From Hyphomicrobiales bacterium (lineage in GTDB: Bacteria > Pseudomonadota > Alphaproteobacteria > Rhizobiales > Rhizobiaceae), in NCBI GenBank assembly GCA_900472175.1, contig UCHD01000009.1, positions 124,001 to 188,000 of the forward strand: a stretch of 64,000 nt of DNA, written 5' to 3'. Each line of letters opens with the position of its first letter. The stretch's first letter is position 1. Both the position numbers and the translations under genes were made by a program. Below, in pieces: positions 1 to 9,441 of this stretch. The notes beneath the pieces were generated by a model, which was not told the DNA's origin, did no database searches, and saw nothing but the letters and a program-made list of their open reading frames with translations.

Positions 1-511
1 AATAGGGGTTGGACTCGTCCTTCGGCATCCACTTGGCGTTGATATCGCCATTGTTGCGCGCCTTGACGTGATTATCGCCCTCATAGCCATAACGCACATC
101 GCGCAGGCCGACCGCGCCTGCCATGTCCTGCAGTTCGCAGTCGCCATTGGCGGCACAGGTCAGACAGTCGAGCGGGTGATCGGAAATGTAGAGCTCCATC
201 ACGCCCTTGCGGATATCCTTCAGGCGGCTCGTCTGGGTATGGACGGTGATGCCGGGCGCGACCGGTGTCGTGCAGGAGGCCGGCGTGCCGTTGCGCCCTT
301 CGATTTCCACGAGACAGAGGCGGCAGGAGCCGAAGGCGTCAACCATATCGGTGGCGCAGAGCTTCGGCACCTGGATGCCGGCCTCCATCGAAGCGCGCAT
401 GATTGAGGTACCTTCCGGCACGGTGATCTCGTTGCCGTCGATGGTGAGTGTCACCATCTTTTCCGAGCGGGAAGCGGGGGTACCGAAGTCGATTTCAGGA
501 ACGAGGGGCAT
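1..511 (-). CDS. fdsA: Formate dehydrogenase alpha subunit, N-terminal part (cut by window edge)
   Basis: Catalytic subunit of a soluble NAD-dependent molybdenum formate dehydrogenase; only the first 170 codons are inside the window. The visible part begins MPLVPEIDFG and carries the NuoG-like N-terminal iron-sulfur domain: a plant-type 2Fe-2S site with cysteines in CATDMVDAFGSCRLC and a later CTT cysteine, then HPLDCLTCAANGDC, the start of the His/Cys cluster region. The molybdopterin domains lie beyond the window. It is the third gene of fdsGBA, 186 bp after fdsB. That gap is filled by a palindromic intergenic element. The ATG has GGAGG close upstream. The family assignment follows from the FdsB and FdsG neighbours as well as the motifs. 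Confidence 0.9.
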   Translation of the reverse strand, partial: MPLVPEIDFGTPASRSEKMVTLTIDGNEITVPEGTSIMRASMEAGIQVPKLCATDMVDAFGSCRLCLVEIEGRNGTPASCTTPVAPGITVHTQTSRLKDIRKGVMELYISDHPLDCLTCAANGDCELQDMAGAVGLRDVRYGYEGDNHVKARNNGDINAKWMPKDESNPY

Positions 512-560
512 GGAGGGCCTCCTGTGTGGATGTCGCCATATATGATTTTGCGGAGGCTTT

Positions 561-683
561 ACCCCCCTCTGTCACTGCGTGACATCTCCCCCACAAGGGG
601 GGAGATCGATCTTTTCCCTCGTAAGCCCGCTGCTTGCGATCTCCCCCCTTGTGGGGGAGATGCCCGACAGGGCAGAGAGGGGT
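561..683. repeat. RIME-like palindromic intergenic element
   Basis: The gap between fdsB and fdsA is almost filled by a two-hairpin element. Its outer ends (ACCCCCCTCTGTC and GCAGAGAGGGGT) are near-perfect inverted repeats. Inside are the pairs ATCTCCCCCACAAGGGGGGAGAT and ATCTCCCCCCTTGTGGGGGAGAT, each a long stem. The architecture matches the rhizobial intergenic mosaic elements (RIME1) known from Rhizobiaceae genomes. It sits inside an operon, so it should appear in the mRNA and may affect processing or fdsA dosage. That effect is inference. Confidence 0.75.
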
Positions 684-697
684 AGAACCACGAACTC

Positions 698-2254
698 TCA
701 TTCCGCGGCCTCCACCAATGGCACTGGGCGGAAATCGTCCGGAAAATGGTTCATCGCGCTGGTGACCGGATAGGGCGTGAAGCCGCCGAGTGCGCAGAGC
801 GAACCGAATTTCATCGTGTTACAGAGGTCAGCGAGCAAAGCGAGGTTCTTCTCGGGTTCGATGCCCTGCGCGATCTTGTCCGCCGTTTCGACGCCGCGGG
901 TCGAGCCGATCCGGCAAGGAGTGCATTTGCCGCAGGATTCGATGGCGCAGAATTCCATCGCAAAGCGGGCCTGTTTCAACATGTCGGCGGTATCATCGAA
1001 GACGGTGATGCCGGCATGGCCGATCAGGCCGTCCTTGGCGGCAAAGGCTTCATAGTCGAACGGCGTATCGAACAGGGCACGCGGGAAATAGGCGCCGAGC
1101 GGGCCGCCGACCTGAACCGCCTTGACCGGGCGTCCTGATGCCGTGCCGCCGCCGATCTCGTCGACGATCTGGCCAAGCGTCAGGCCGAAGGCTGCCTCGT
1201 ACAGTCCGCCATGCTTGACGTTTCCGGCGATCTGGATCGGGATCGTGCCGCGCGAGCGGCCCATGCCGAAGTCTTTATAAAAGACTGCGCCCTTGTCCAT
1301 GATGATCGGCACGGACGCGAGCGAGATGACGTTGTTGATCACGGTCGGACAGTTGAACAGCCCCTTGTGGGCAGGCAGCGGTGGCTTGGCGCGAACGATA
1401 CCACGCTTGCCTTCCAGCGAATTCAGAAGCGCCGTTTCCTCGCCGCAGACATAGGCACCCGCACCGCTGCGGATTTCGATATCGAAGGCCCGACCGGAGC
1501 CCATCACCGAAGCACCGAGAATACCGGCGCGCCGGGCGGTTTCGACAGCTTCCGTCATCGTGGCGATGGCGTGTGGATATTCCGAGCGGATATAGACGAA
1601 GCCCTTGGTAGCAAGAGTCGCGAGACCGGCGATCGCCATGCCTTCGATCAGCACGAAGGGATCGCCCTCCATGATCATCCGGTCGGCAAAGGTACCACTG
1701 TCGCCCTCGTCGGCGTTGCAGACGATGTATTTGCGGTCGCCGGCGGTATCGAGCACGGTCTTCCACTTGATGCCCGTCGGGAAACCGGCGCCGCCACGGC
1801 CGCGAAGACCGGACTCGGTGACCTGCGCCACCACATCGGCGGGCGCCATCGCCACGGCCTTGGCAAGGCCTTTCAGGCCGTCATGGGCCTTGTAGTCTTC
1901 CAGCGACAGCGGATCGACGATGCCGCAACGGGCAAAGGTCAGCCGTGTCTGATTTTTCAGGAAGGGAATGTCCTCGGTTTTCCCGAGACAGAGCGGATGA
2001 TTGCCGCCGGTAGCAAGGCCCGCGTCCAAAAGAGAAGAAATGTCGGATGCCTTGACCGGGCCATAGGCGATGCGGCCTTCCACCGTTTCGACCTCGACCA
2101 TCGGCTCCAGCCAATGCAGGCCGCGCGAGCCGTTGCGAACGATCGTGACGTCGATGCCGCGGGTTTCGATCTCACGCGCCAAGCCCTTGGCGACCCGATC
2201 GGCACCGAGGGCCAATGCTGCAGCATCCTGGGGAACGAAAATCCGCACGCTCAT
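698..2254 (-). CDS. fdsB: NAD-dependent formate dehydrogenase beta subunit (NuoF-like)
   Basis: FMN- and NAD-binding subunit that passes electrons from the molybdenum subunit to NAD+. At 518 residues it shows an N-terminal thioredoxin-fold extension fused to a NuoF core, the usual FdsB arrangement. Visible motifs are the FMN/NAD glycine-rich segment GRGGAGFPTGIKWK near residue 151, GAGAYVCGEETALL further on, and the 4Fe-4S cysteines ESCGKCTPCRIG near residue 440. Its ATG overlaps the fdsG stop by 4 bp (ATGA), showing translational coupling. The product is cytosolic. Formate oxidation supplies NADH and disposes of C1 units. Confidence 0.93.
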   Translation of the reverse strand: MSVRIFVPQDAAALALGADRVAKGLAREIETRGIDVTIVRNGSRGLHWLEPMVEVETVEGRIAYGPVKASDISSLLDAGLATGGNHPLCLGKTEDIPFLKNQTRLTFARCGIVDPLSLEDYKAHDGLKGLAKAVAMAPADVVAQVTESGLRGRGGAGFPTGIKWKTVLDTAGDRKYIVCNADEGDSGTFADRMIMEGDPFVLIEGMAIAGLATLATKGFVYIRSEYPHAIATMTEAVETARRAGILGASVMGSGRAFDIEIRSGAGAYVCGEETALLNSLEGKRGIVRAKPPLPAHKGLFNCPTVINNVISLASVPIIMDKGAVFYKDFGMGRSRGTIPIQIAGNVKHGGLYEAAFGLTLGQIVDEIGGGTASGRPVKAVQVGGPLGAYFPRALFDTPFDYEAFAAKDGLIGHAGITVFDDTADMLKQARFAMEFCAIESCGKCTPCRIGSTRGVETADKIAQGIEPEKNLALLADLCNTMKFGSLCALGGFTPYPVTSAMNHFPDDFRPVPLVEAAE

Positions 2255-2730
2255 GCCCGCACCTCCGCCACAAGCTCACGCACCGCATCGGCATCGAGCC
2301 TTCCGTGCACCTCGCCATCGAGCATCGCGGCGGGTGCGGTGGAACAGAGCCCCAGACAGTAGACAGGTTCCAGCGTCACCGCGCCATCGGGCGTCGTCTG
2401 GTGGAAATCGATACCCAGCAGGGATTTGACCCGTTCGGCCAGCTGATCGCCGCCCATGGACTGGCAGGCTTCGGCGCGACAGAGTTTGAGCACATGCCGG
2501 CCTTCCGGGTGATCACGGTAGTCATGATAGAAGGTGACGACGCCATGAACTTCGGCACGCGACAGGTTGAGTTCGCGGGCAATGACCGGCAGCGCTTCCT
2601 GCGGCACATAGCCGAACTCGGCCTGGATTTCATGCAGGATCGGCAGAAGCGGCCCTTCGAGCGACTTCATCGCGCTGACGATATCCAGCGTCCGTTCACC
2701 GATATCACGGCTTGATACATGCAGGTTCAA
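2251..2730 (-). CDS. fdsG: NAD-dependent formate dehydrogenase gamma subunit (NuoE-like)
   Basis: A 159-residue NuoE/FdsG protein carrying one thioredoxin-like 2Fe-2S cluster. The four cysteines appear as CRAEAC (residues about 84-89) and CLGLC (about 125-129), the CX4C...CX3C spacing of FdsG. It works with FdsB as the diaphorase module that transfers electrons to NAD+. It is the first gene of fdsGBA. About 210 bp separate it from the upstream LysR gene and must hold the operon promoter if the LysR gene is not co-transcribed. An ATAG-N7-CTAT palindrome lies at the far end of that gap. Confidence 0.92.
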   Translation of the reverse strand: MNLHVSSRDIGERTLDIVSAMKSLEGPLLPILHEIQAEFGYVPQEALPVIARELNLSRAEVHGVVTFYHDYRDHPEGRHVLKLCRAEACQSMGGDQLAERVKSLLGIDFHQTTPDGAVTLEPVYCLGLCSTAPAAMLDGEVHGRLDADAVRELVAEVRA

Positions 2731-2926
2731 CGTTCAGACCTCCCGAACTGAAATGAACAATTGGCTGCGCTCTGCAATACCTCCAACCGAACGAAGTCCC
2801 TCCAGACCATCATCGATTCAGATTTCCGGCTCGAAAGGGCCGATAACACGCGGTTTTGCAGCTCACGTACTGAAATACAGCGTGTCAGCAGGCTGGGAGA
2901 GGGTCAATAGGCGTGTTCCGTTAAGC

Positions 2927-2943
2927 GATAGATGTTTTCTATC
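2927..2943. promoter_or_regulatory. Candidate LysR-type operator upstream of fdsG
   Basis: GATAGATGTTTTCTATC is a perfect 6-bp inverted repeat that contains ATAG-N7-CTAT, a classical T-N11-A LysR-type half-site arrangement. It lies about 200 bp upstream of fdsG and touches the last codon of the LysR gene. It may be the binding site through which that regulator controls fdsGBA. No footprint is available, and the distance from the fdsG start is long. Confidence 0.4.
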
Positions 2944-3859
2944 AAAGGGCCTGCGCATCTGCGAGGATGCGCGCTTCGTGCAGCAGGGCAGAGACAAGCG
3001 GGGTAAACGGTTCCCGGTGCGTCGCGACCAGGCCAACCGTGTGGCGGGCATCCGGCTCGATGATCGGTATGAGCTTGATGTCTTCGTGAAAACCAAATGA
3101 TTTCGCGACGTTATAGGGCATGATGCTGGCCCAGTGGCCGGTGCGGACATGGGAGAACAGCACGATCATCGAGTTGGATTCCAGTGTCGGCGAGACGGTG
3201 GCGCCGGCCTCGGCGAAATGCTGGTTGATGATGCGACGGTTCTGCATATCTGCGGTCAATAGACAAAGCCGAATACTGCCGACTTCCTTCCAGGTCACAG
3301 TTTCGCGATCCGAAAGCGGGCTACCGGCGGCCGTGACCAGATGATAGCGCTCCACCTGCAGCGGCACGCTGGTGACGCGTCCGAGCGGTTCGTTCTCGAG
3401 GTAAGTGAGACCGGCATCAATCTCGAGGTTTTCCAAGAGGCCGAGGATTTTCAGCGAGGTTGTCGAGAGGATGGAGAAGGTGACGTCCGGGTGTTTCTCC
3501 TGAAACGGTGCGGTAATGCGCGGCACCATGGCAAGCGTTGTCGGTACCGCAGCCAGCCGGATATGACCGACAAGACCGCGGCGGGCGGCGCGCATTTCCT
3601 CGTGCATGGTGCGGGAATCGCCGACGATTCGGCGCGCCCATTCCAGTACGCGCTGCCCTTCCGGTGTCAGGCTCTGATAGCGCGAACCGCGGTTGACCAG
3701 CATGACGCCGAGCTGGTCTTCCAGCTGCTTGATCGCGGCCGAAAGCGTCGGCTGGGTAATGCCGCAAAGATCGGCGGCGCGGCCGAAATGCCGCTCCTGC
3801 GCCAGCGCGATGAAGAATTCCAGCTTGTCGATCAACCGCCACCCTCCCGCTGGCTGCAC
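2942..3859 (-). CDS. LysR-family transcriptional regulator, probable fds regulator
   Basis: A 305-residue LysR-type regulator. The winged helix-turn-helix covers roughly residues 9-68 (ALAQERHFGRAADLCGITQP then LSAAIKQLEDQLG), followed by a periplasmic-binding-fold effector domain. It lies directly upstream of fdsGBA on the same strand, so regulation of formate dehydrogenase is the natural guess. The displayed start is GTG immediately after the TGA of the preceding dehydrogenase. An internal TTG nine codons later (LIDKLEFF) is also possible and gives a more typical LysR N-terminus. The effector is unknown. Confidence 0.85.
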   Translation of the reverse strand: MQPAGGWRLIDKLEFFIALAQERHFGRAADLCGITQPTLSAAIKQLEDQLGVMLVNRGSRYQSLTPEGQRVLEWARRIVGDSRTMHEEMRAARRGLVGHIRLAAVPTTLAMVPRITAPFQEKHPDVTFSILSTTSLKILGLLENLEIDAGLTYLENEPLGRVTSVPLQVERYHLVTAAGSPLSDRETVTWKEVGSIRLCLLTADMQNRRIINQHFAEAGATVSPTLESNSMIVLFSHVRTGHWASIMPYNVAKSFGFHEDIKLIPIIEPDARHTVGLVATHREPFTPLVSALLHEARILADAQAL

Positions 3860-4630
3860 TCAGCAGATCAATTGACCGCCGTTCACTTCCAGCACCTGAC
3901 CGGTGATGTAACCCGAGAGCGCGTTCGACGCGAGGAACAAATAGGCTGGCGCGCAATCTTCCGCCGTTCCCAGGCGTTGCAGAGGGATGGTCTTGCGGGT
4001 GGCTTCGAGCTTTTCGGCGGAGGAATAGCGTTCGTGGAAATCGGTGGTGATTGTTCCCGGCGAAACGCAATTGACGCGAATACCCTCCGGCGCCAGTTCG
4101 CGGGCGAGTGCCTTGGAATAGGTCGAGACGAAGGCCTTGGTGGCGGAATAGATCGCCGATCCGGCGCTGCCGCCGGTGAGTGCCGAGATTGAGACAGTGT
4201 TGATAATGGCCGGATGCGTGCCTCGCCGGATGAACGGTAGCAGCGCCCGCGTGGTCTGAACTACGGAGGTCTGGTTAAGCTGCACCACCGTCTCATATTG
4301 TTCGTCTGTCAGATCACCCGCGAGAAACCGTCCGACCATCGTTCCGGCATTGTTGACGAGCACATCGATCGTTTTGAAACGGGACGCAATACCGGTGGCG
4401 AGAAGTTCAATGCCGCCAGCGGTCGAGAAGTCGGCATAGGAGAGAAAGGCCCGGCCCTCAGTCAGCGCCGCATCGAGAAAATCCGGCAGCGGTTCGCGCG
4501 CCACGCGGCCGCCGTGCAGGTAGACGTTTGCGCCGCAATCGAGAAACTGGCGTGCCACCTCCAATCCGATGCCGCGGCCGGCACCGGTGACGACGACATT
4601 CAAACCCTTGAACAGCGATGGATGAAACAT
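3860..4630 (-). CDS. Short-chain dehydrogenase/reductase (SDR)
   Basis: A classical SDR oxidoreductase of 256 residues. It has the cofactor loop TGAGRGIG near the N-terminus, NNAG in the core, and the catalytic Ser...Tyr-x-x-x-Lys as SISALTGGSAGSAIYSATK. The C-terminal YITGQVLEVNGGQ is typical of the family. I start it at MFHPSLFKG because GGGAGGG sits just upstream; the open frame extends 32 codons further without a ribosome site. The stop abuts the LysR start, so SDR and regulator are probably one transcript. The substrate cannot be deduced. The divergent glpR and the downstream formate genes do not define it. Confidence 0.8.
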   Translation of the reverse strand: MFHPSLFKGLNVVVTGAGRGIGLEVARQFLDCGANVYLHGGRVAREPLPDFLDAALTEGRAFLSYADFSTAGGIELLATGIASRFKTIDVLVNNAGTMVGRFLAGDLTDEQYETVVQLNQTSVVQTTRALLPFIRRGTHPAIINTVSISALTGGSAGSAIYSATKAFVSTYSKALARELAPEGIRVNCVSPGTITTDFHERYSSAEKLEATRKTIPLQRLGTAEDCAPAYLFLASNALSGYITGQVLEVNGGQLIC

Positions 4631-4752
4631 GGTGAAACCCTCCCGCGACCGACAGGCTGTCGCATGATGACCTGAATTGCAACGCGGAGAGTCTTCCTTC
4701 TTTGCGAAGGGCTCATTTTCGAGCACTCGCCGCGTTTATGAAATTGCGCTGC

Positions 4753-4786
4753 TTTCGTTTTTGCCTATTATGAAAGAAAACGAAAA
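4753..4786. promoter_or_regulatory. Candidate GlpR operator between SDR gene and glpR
   Basis: TTTCGTTTT at 4753 and AAAACGAAA at 4777 form a perfect 9-bp inverted repeat with a 15-bp spacer, just upstream of the glpR ribosome site. The TTCG core recurs in the glpD promoter. DeoR/GlpR-family repressors commonly bind repeated TTCG-type half-sites, so autoregulation of glpR, and perhaps control of the divergent SDR gene, is likely. Confidence 0.5.
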
Positions 4787-4804
4787 CGACGGGGAGGAAT
4801 TACC

Positions 4805-5569
4805 ATGTATCTGACGGGGCGCCAGTCGGAAATTCTGGAGCTGGCCAAGACCGAAGGCCGGGTTCTCGTCGATGAACTCGCCGCTCGTTTTTCGGTGACG
4901 CCGCAGACCATCCGCAAGGACCTGAACGACCTCTGCGACGGCCGGGTGCTGACGCGCATTCATGGCGGGGCAATTTTTCCGCGCGGCAATGAAAATGTGA
5001 AATACGAAGCCCGTCGCTCGATTGCGGCTCTCGAGAAGCAGGCAATCGGCCAGGCGGCAGCAGCGATGATTCCGAACAATTCGTCGCTGTTCATCAATAT
5101 CGGTACGACGACGGAAGCCGTCGGCGAAGCGCTGCTTGACCATACGGAGCTGATGGTTATTACCAATAACATCAATGTTGCCAATCGCTTGCGGGTTTAT
5201 CCCTCGATCGAAGTGGTGATTGCCGGTGGCGTGGTGCGCGGTGCCGATGGCGGTATCGTCGGTGAAGCGGCCGTCGATTTCATCCGGCAGTTCAAGGTCG
5301 ATTACGCGGTTATCGGCGCATCCGCGATCGATCATGACGGCGCGCTTCTGGATTTCGATTATCGCGAAGTGAAAGTGGCGCAGGCGATTATCGCCAATGC
5401 CAGGCATGTCATTCTTGTCTCCGATTCGACCAAATTCGAGCGCACGGCTCCGGTCCGGATCGGCCATATTACCCAGGTTCACACCTTCATTACCGATATT
5501 TGTCCCATCGAAAACGTCCGTAACATCTGCCAGGAGCAGGATGTGCGGTTGATCGAGACCGCGCGCTAA
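4805..5569 (+). CDS. glpR: DeoR-family repressor of glycerol genes
   Basis: A 254-residue DeoR/GlpR-type repressor. The N-terminal helix-turn-helix includes RQSEILELAKTEGRVLVDEL and the family signature VTPQTIRKDLNDLCDGRVLTRIHGGA in residues 6-58. A sugar-phosphate-isomerase-like sensor domain follows, with NIGTTTEAVGEAL and VSDSTKF. Family members are usually released by a phosphorylated substrate, here probably glycerol-3-phosphate. It is transcribed toward glpD with a 129-bp gap full of TTCG repeats. GGGGAGG lies 6-7 bp before the ATG. Gene order matches the rhizobial glycerol operon. Confidence 0.88.
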   Translation: MYLTGRQSEILELAKTEGRVLVDELAARFSVTPQTIRKDLNDLCDGRVLTRIHGGAIFPRGNENVKYEARRSIAALEKQAIGQAAAAMIPNNSSLFINIGTTTEAVGEALLDHTELMVITNNINVANRLRVYPSIEVVIAGGVVRGADGGIVGEAAVDFIRQFKVDYAVIGASAIDHDGALLDFDYREVKVAQAIIANARHVILVSDSTKFERTAPVRIGHITQVHTFITDICPIENVRNICQEQDVRLIETAR

Positions 5570-5607
5570 AAACGCTGGTTTTAGCGTCTGCTTGTTTTCC
5601 ATAAACA

Positions 5608-5654
5608 TTCGTTTGACATTCGTAATATTTTCGCTTTAATTAATTTCACTTTCG
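5608..5654. promoter_or_regulatory. Helically phased TTCG repeats in the glpD promoter (candidate GlpR operator)
   Basis: TTCG occurs on the + strand at 5608, 5619, 5630 and 5651, so the spacings are 11, 11 and 21 bp, that is, one and two helical turns. All lie within 95 bp upstream of glpD and mirror the core of the inverted repeat before glpR. Same-face phasing of half-sites is what a DeoR-type oligomer would need. Confidence 0.5.
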
Positions 5655-5698
5655 CATGTGCTCAAAATTGTGCAATGCGAAATGTGGGAGGGGAAGCA

Positions 5699-7216
5699 GT
5701 GCCTGCGCAGAACGTACTCGACATTTTCGTGATCGGTGGCGGCATCAATGGATGCGGCATCGCAAGGGATGCCGTTGGCCGTGGATATTCGGTTGCGCTG
5801 GCTGAAATGGACGATTTCGCTTCCGGCACATCATCGCGCGCCACCAAACTCATTCATGGCGGACTGCGCTATCTTGAACATTACGAGTTCAGGCTGGTGC
5901 GTGAATCCTTGATGGAGCGTGAAGTGCTTTGGGCCATGGCCCCGCATATCATCTGGCCGATGCGGTTCGTCCTGCCGTTCCACAAGGGTGGCATCCGCCC
6001 GGCCTGGCTCATTCGTCTCGGCCTCTTCCTTTACGATCACATTGGCGGCCGCAGGCTTTTGCCCGCCACCCGTACGCTCGACATGCGGCGCGACCCGGCC
6101 GCCAAGCCGCTGAAGGCGCTGTTCACCAAGGCCTTCGAATATTCAGACGGCTGGGTCGATGACGCCCGTCTCGTGGTGCTCAACGCCAAGGATGCGGCGC
6201 TCAAGGGTGCGCAGATCATGACGCGCAGCCGGGTCGTCTCGGCTGACCGCGAAGGCGCGCTCTGGTCCGTCAATGTCGAGGACGTGTCGACCGGTGCCAT
6301 CACGACCTTCAAGTCGCGGATGCTTGTCAACGCGGCTGGCCCCTGGGTCGACGTGGTCTTGTCGAACGCGGTGCGCAAGAACAAGGTTCACAACGTACGC
6401 CTGGTTCAAGGCAGCCACATCGTCGTGAAGAAGAAGTTCAACGATCCGCGCGCCTATTTCTTCCAGAACCCGGATAATCGCATCATCTTTGCGATCCCAT
6501 ATGAAACCGATTTCACGCTGATTGGCACGACCGATAACGATTTTACCGGCGACCCGAAGACCATTCAGATCACCGATGGCGAGATCAATTATCTCTGTAA
6601 CGCGGCGAGCGAGTATTTTTCCGAACCGGTCAAGCCGGCCGATGTGGTCTGGACCTATTCCGGCGTGCGGCCGCTGTTTGATGACGGGGCCTCGAAGGCG
6701 CAGGAAGCGACGCGCGATTACGTGCTGAAGATCGATGGCGGTGATGGCGAAGCGCCGTTGCTCAACGTCTTTGGCGGCAAGCTGACCACCTATCGCCGGC
6801 TTGGCGAGCATGCGCTCGAAAAGATCGCCAGTGCGATCGGTGCCAAGGGCAATCCGTGGACCGCCGGGAGCGTGCTGCCGGGCGGTGATTTTCCAGCGAC
6901 CGGCTACGAGGCCGAAGTCGCTAAACTCAAGGGCCGCTATCCCTTTCTGGCCGATCGCTATGCTCGCCGTCTGGTTCGGCTTTACGGAACGCTGGCGGCG
7001 AGCCTGCTTGGGAGCGCCGGCACGACCGACGATCTCGGGCGGCATTTCGGTGCTGATCTCTATGAGGTCGAGGTGCAGTGGCTGATTGGCCAGGAATGGG
7101 CGCGGCATGCCGAGGATATCCTCTGGCGCCGCACCAAACTGGGCCTGACATTGACCCAAGCGGAAGCCGACGGGTTGGAAGACTACATGCGGGAAACGAT
7201 CCGCAACGTTGCCTGA
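5699..7216 (+). CDS. glpD: Aerobic glycerol-3-phosphate dehydrogenase
   Basis: FAD-dependent enzyme that oxidises glycerol-3-phosphate to dihydroxyacetone phosphate and delivers electrons to the quinone pool at the inner membrane. The 505-residue product has the N-terminal Rossmann motif FVIGGGINGCGIARDA, the GlpD segment SGTSSRATKLIHGGLRYLE and NAAGPWVD. The start is taken as GTG at 5699 because GGGAGGGG lies directly upstream; an in-frame ATG 24 bp earlier has no ribosome site. It heads the glycerol uptake operon, so import and oxidation are co-regulated. Glycerol kinase is not in the window. Confidence 0.93.
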   Translation: MPAQNVLDIFVIGGGINGCGIARDAVGRGYSVALAEMDDFASGTSSRATKLIHGGLRYLEHYEFRLVRESLMEREVLWAMAPHIIWPMRFVLPFHKGGIRPAWLIRLGLFLYDHIGGRRLLPATRTLDMRRDPAAKPLKALFTKAFEYSDGWVDDARLVVLNAKDAALKGAQIMTRSRVVSADREGALWSVNVEDVSTGAITTFKSRMLVNAAGPWVDVVLSNAVRKNKVHNVRLVQGSHIVVKKKFNDPRAYFFQNPDNRIIFAIPYETDFTLIGTTDNDFTGDPKTIQITDGEINYLCNAASEYFSEPVKPADVVWTYSGVRPLFDDGASKAQEATRDYVLKIDGGDGEAPLLNVFGGKLTTYRRLGEHALEKIASAIGAKGNPWTAGSVLPGGDFPATGYEAEVAKLKGRYPFLADRYARRLVRLYGTLAASLLGSAGTTDDLGRHFGADLYEVEVQWLIGQEWARHAEDILWRRTKLGLTLTQAEADGLEDYMRETIRNVA

Positions 7217-7263
7217 AGGCCGCGCCGGGATGGCGCCGCCGATGGCTGGGAGGAAGCCTGAGA

Positions 7264-8358
7264 ATGCTTGAACTGAAAAACATAACCAAGGCTGTCGGAG
7301 CGGATACGCATATCCATCCGACGAACCTTGTGCTGGAGCGGGGCTCGCTGAATGTGCTGTTGGGCCCGACGCTATCCGGCAAGACATCGCTGATGCGGCT
7401 GATGGCCGGTCTCGACAAGCCGACGACCGGTACCATCACGTTCGACGGCAAGGATGTGACCGGTGTGCGGGTGCAGGATCGTTCCGTCGCCATGGTCTAT
7501 CAGCAGTTCATCAATTATCCGGCGATGACCGTTTACGAGAACATCGCCTCGCCGATGCGTATTTCCGGCAAGGACGCGGCAACGATCGATCGCGAGGTTC
7601 GCAAGGCGGCCGAGCTGATGAAGCTGACGCCTTATCTGGAGCGCACGCCGCTCAATCTGTCGGGCGGGCAGCAGCAGCGCACCGCGCTGGCGCGGGCCAT
7701 CGTCAAGAATGCCAGCCTGGTGCTGCTCGACGAGCCGCTCGCCAACCTCGACTACAAGCTGCGCGAGGAATTGCGCGAAGAATTGCCAAAACTGTTTGCG
7801 GCCGCGGGCTCGATCTTCGTCTATGCGACGACCGAACCACAGGAAGCGCTGCTGCTCGGCGGCAATACAGCAACGCTCAGCCAGGGCCGTATCAGCCAGT
7901 TCGGGCCGACCATCTCGGTGTATCGCAAGCCGGCGGATATCGCGACGGCAAAGACATTTGCCGATCCGCCGCTGAATACGCTCGACGTGGTGAAGTCCGG
8001 CAACGCATTCGAACGCGGCGGTCTCACCGTCCTCCCGGTCCCGGCGCATCTCGCCGGTATCGCCGATGGCGCCTATACCATCGCCTTCCATCCACACCAC
8101 CTGTCGCTCACGCGTCCGCACGAGACGGCGGCGACGCTGAAGGCGCGCATTATCATTTCCGAAATTGCCGGGTCCGAGAGCTTCATCCATGTCGATTGTG
8201 CGGGATCGCGCTGGGTCATGCTCGAACATGGAATTCACGATATCGAGCCGGATGCGGCGATCGAGCTTTTCGTCGATACCCGCCACCTGATGGCTTTCGG
8301 GGCAGACGGACGTGCGATCGGCGGCTCTGCCGCTAGCCAGACCGTTCGGGGGGCGTGA
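7264..8358 (+). CDS. glpS: Glycerol ABC transporter ATPase GlpS
   Basis: A 364-residue ABC ATPase of the MalK/UgpC type with a C-terminal TOBE-like regulatory domain. It has Walker A GPTLSGKT (about residue 34), a canonical signature LSGGQQQR (about 132) and Walker B LLLDEPLANLD. The switch histidine expected after Walker B is missing: where relatives read VTHDQ this protein reads ATTEP (about 187). It pairs with GlpT, which has the opposite defect. I start it at MLELKNITK, where GGGAGGAAG precedes the ATG; the open frame runs on upstream into glpD. It follows glpD by 47 bp, as in the rhizobial glycerol operon. Confidence 0.88.
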   Translation: MLELKNITKAVGADTHIHPTNLVLERGSLNVLLGPTLSGKTSLMRLMAGLDKPTTGTITFDGKDVTGVRVQDRSVAMVYQQFINYPAMTVYENIASPMRISGKDAATIDREVRKAAELMKLTPYLERTPLNLSGGQQQRTALARAIVKNASLVLLDEPLANLDYKLREELREELPKLFAAAGSIFVYATTEPQEALLLGGNTATLSQGRISQFGPTISVYRKPADIATAKTFADPPLNTLDVVKSGNAFERGGLTVLPVPAHLAGIADGAYTIAFHPHHLSLTRPHETAATLKARIIISEIAGSESFIHVDCAGSRWVMLEHGIHDIEPDAAIELFVDTRHLMAFGADGRAIGGSAASQTVRGA

Positions 8359-8368
8359 GGAGAAAATC

Positions 8369-9439
<1,071 letters not shown>

Positions 9440-9441
9440 TC

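Noticed and set aside
1211-2362. 383-codon + strand frame opposite fdsB
   Set aside because: Shadow of a gene with clear NuoF-type motifs; no protein features.
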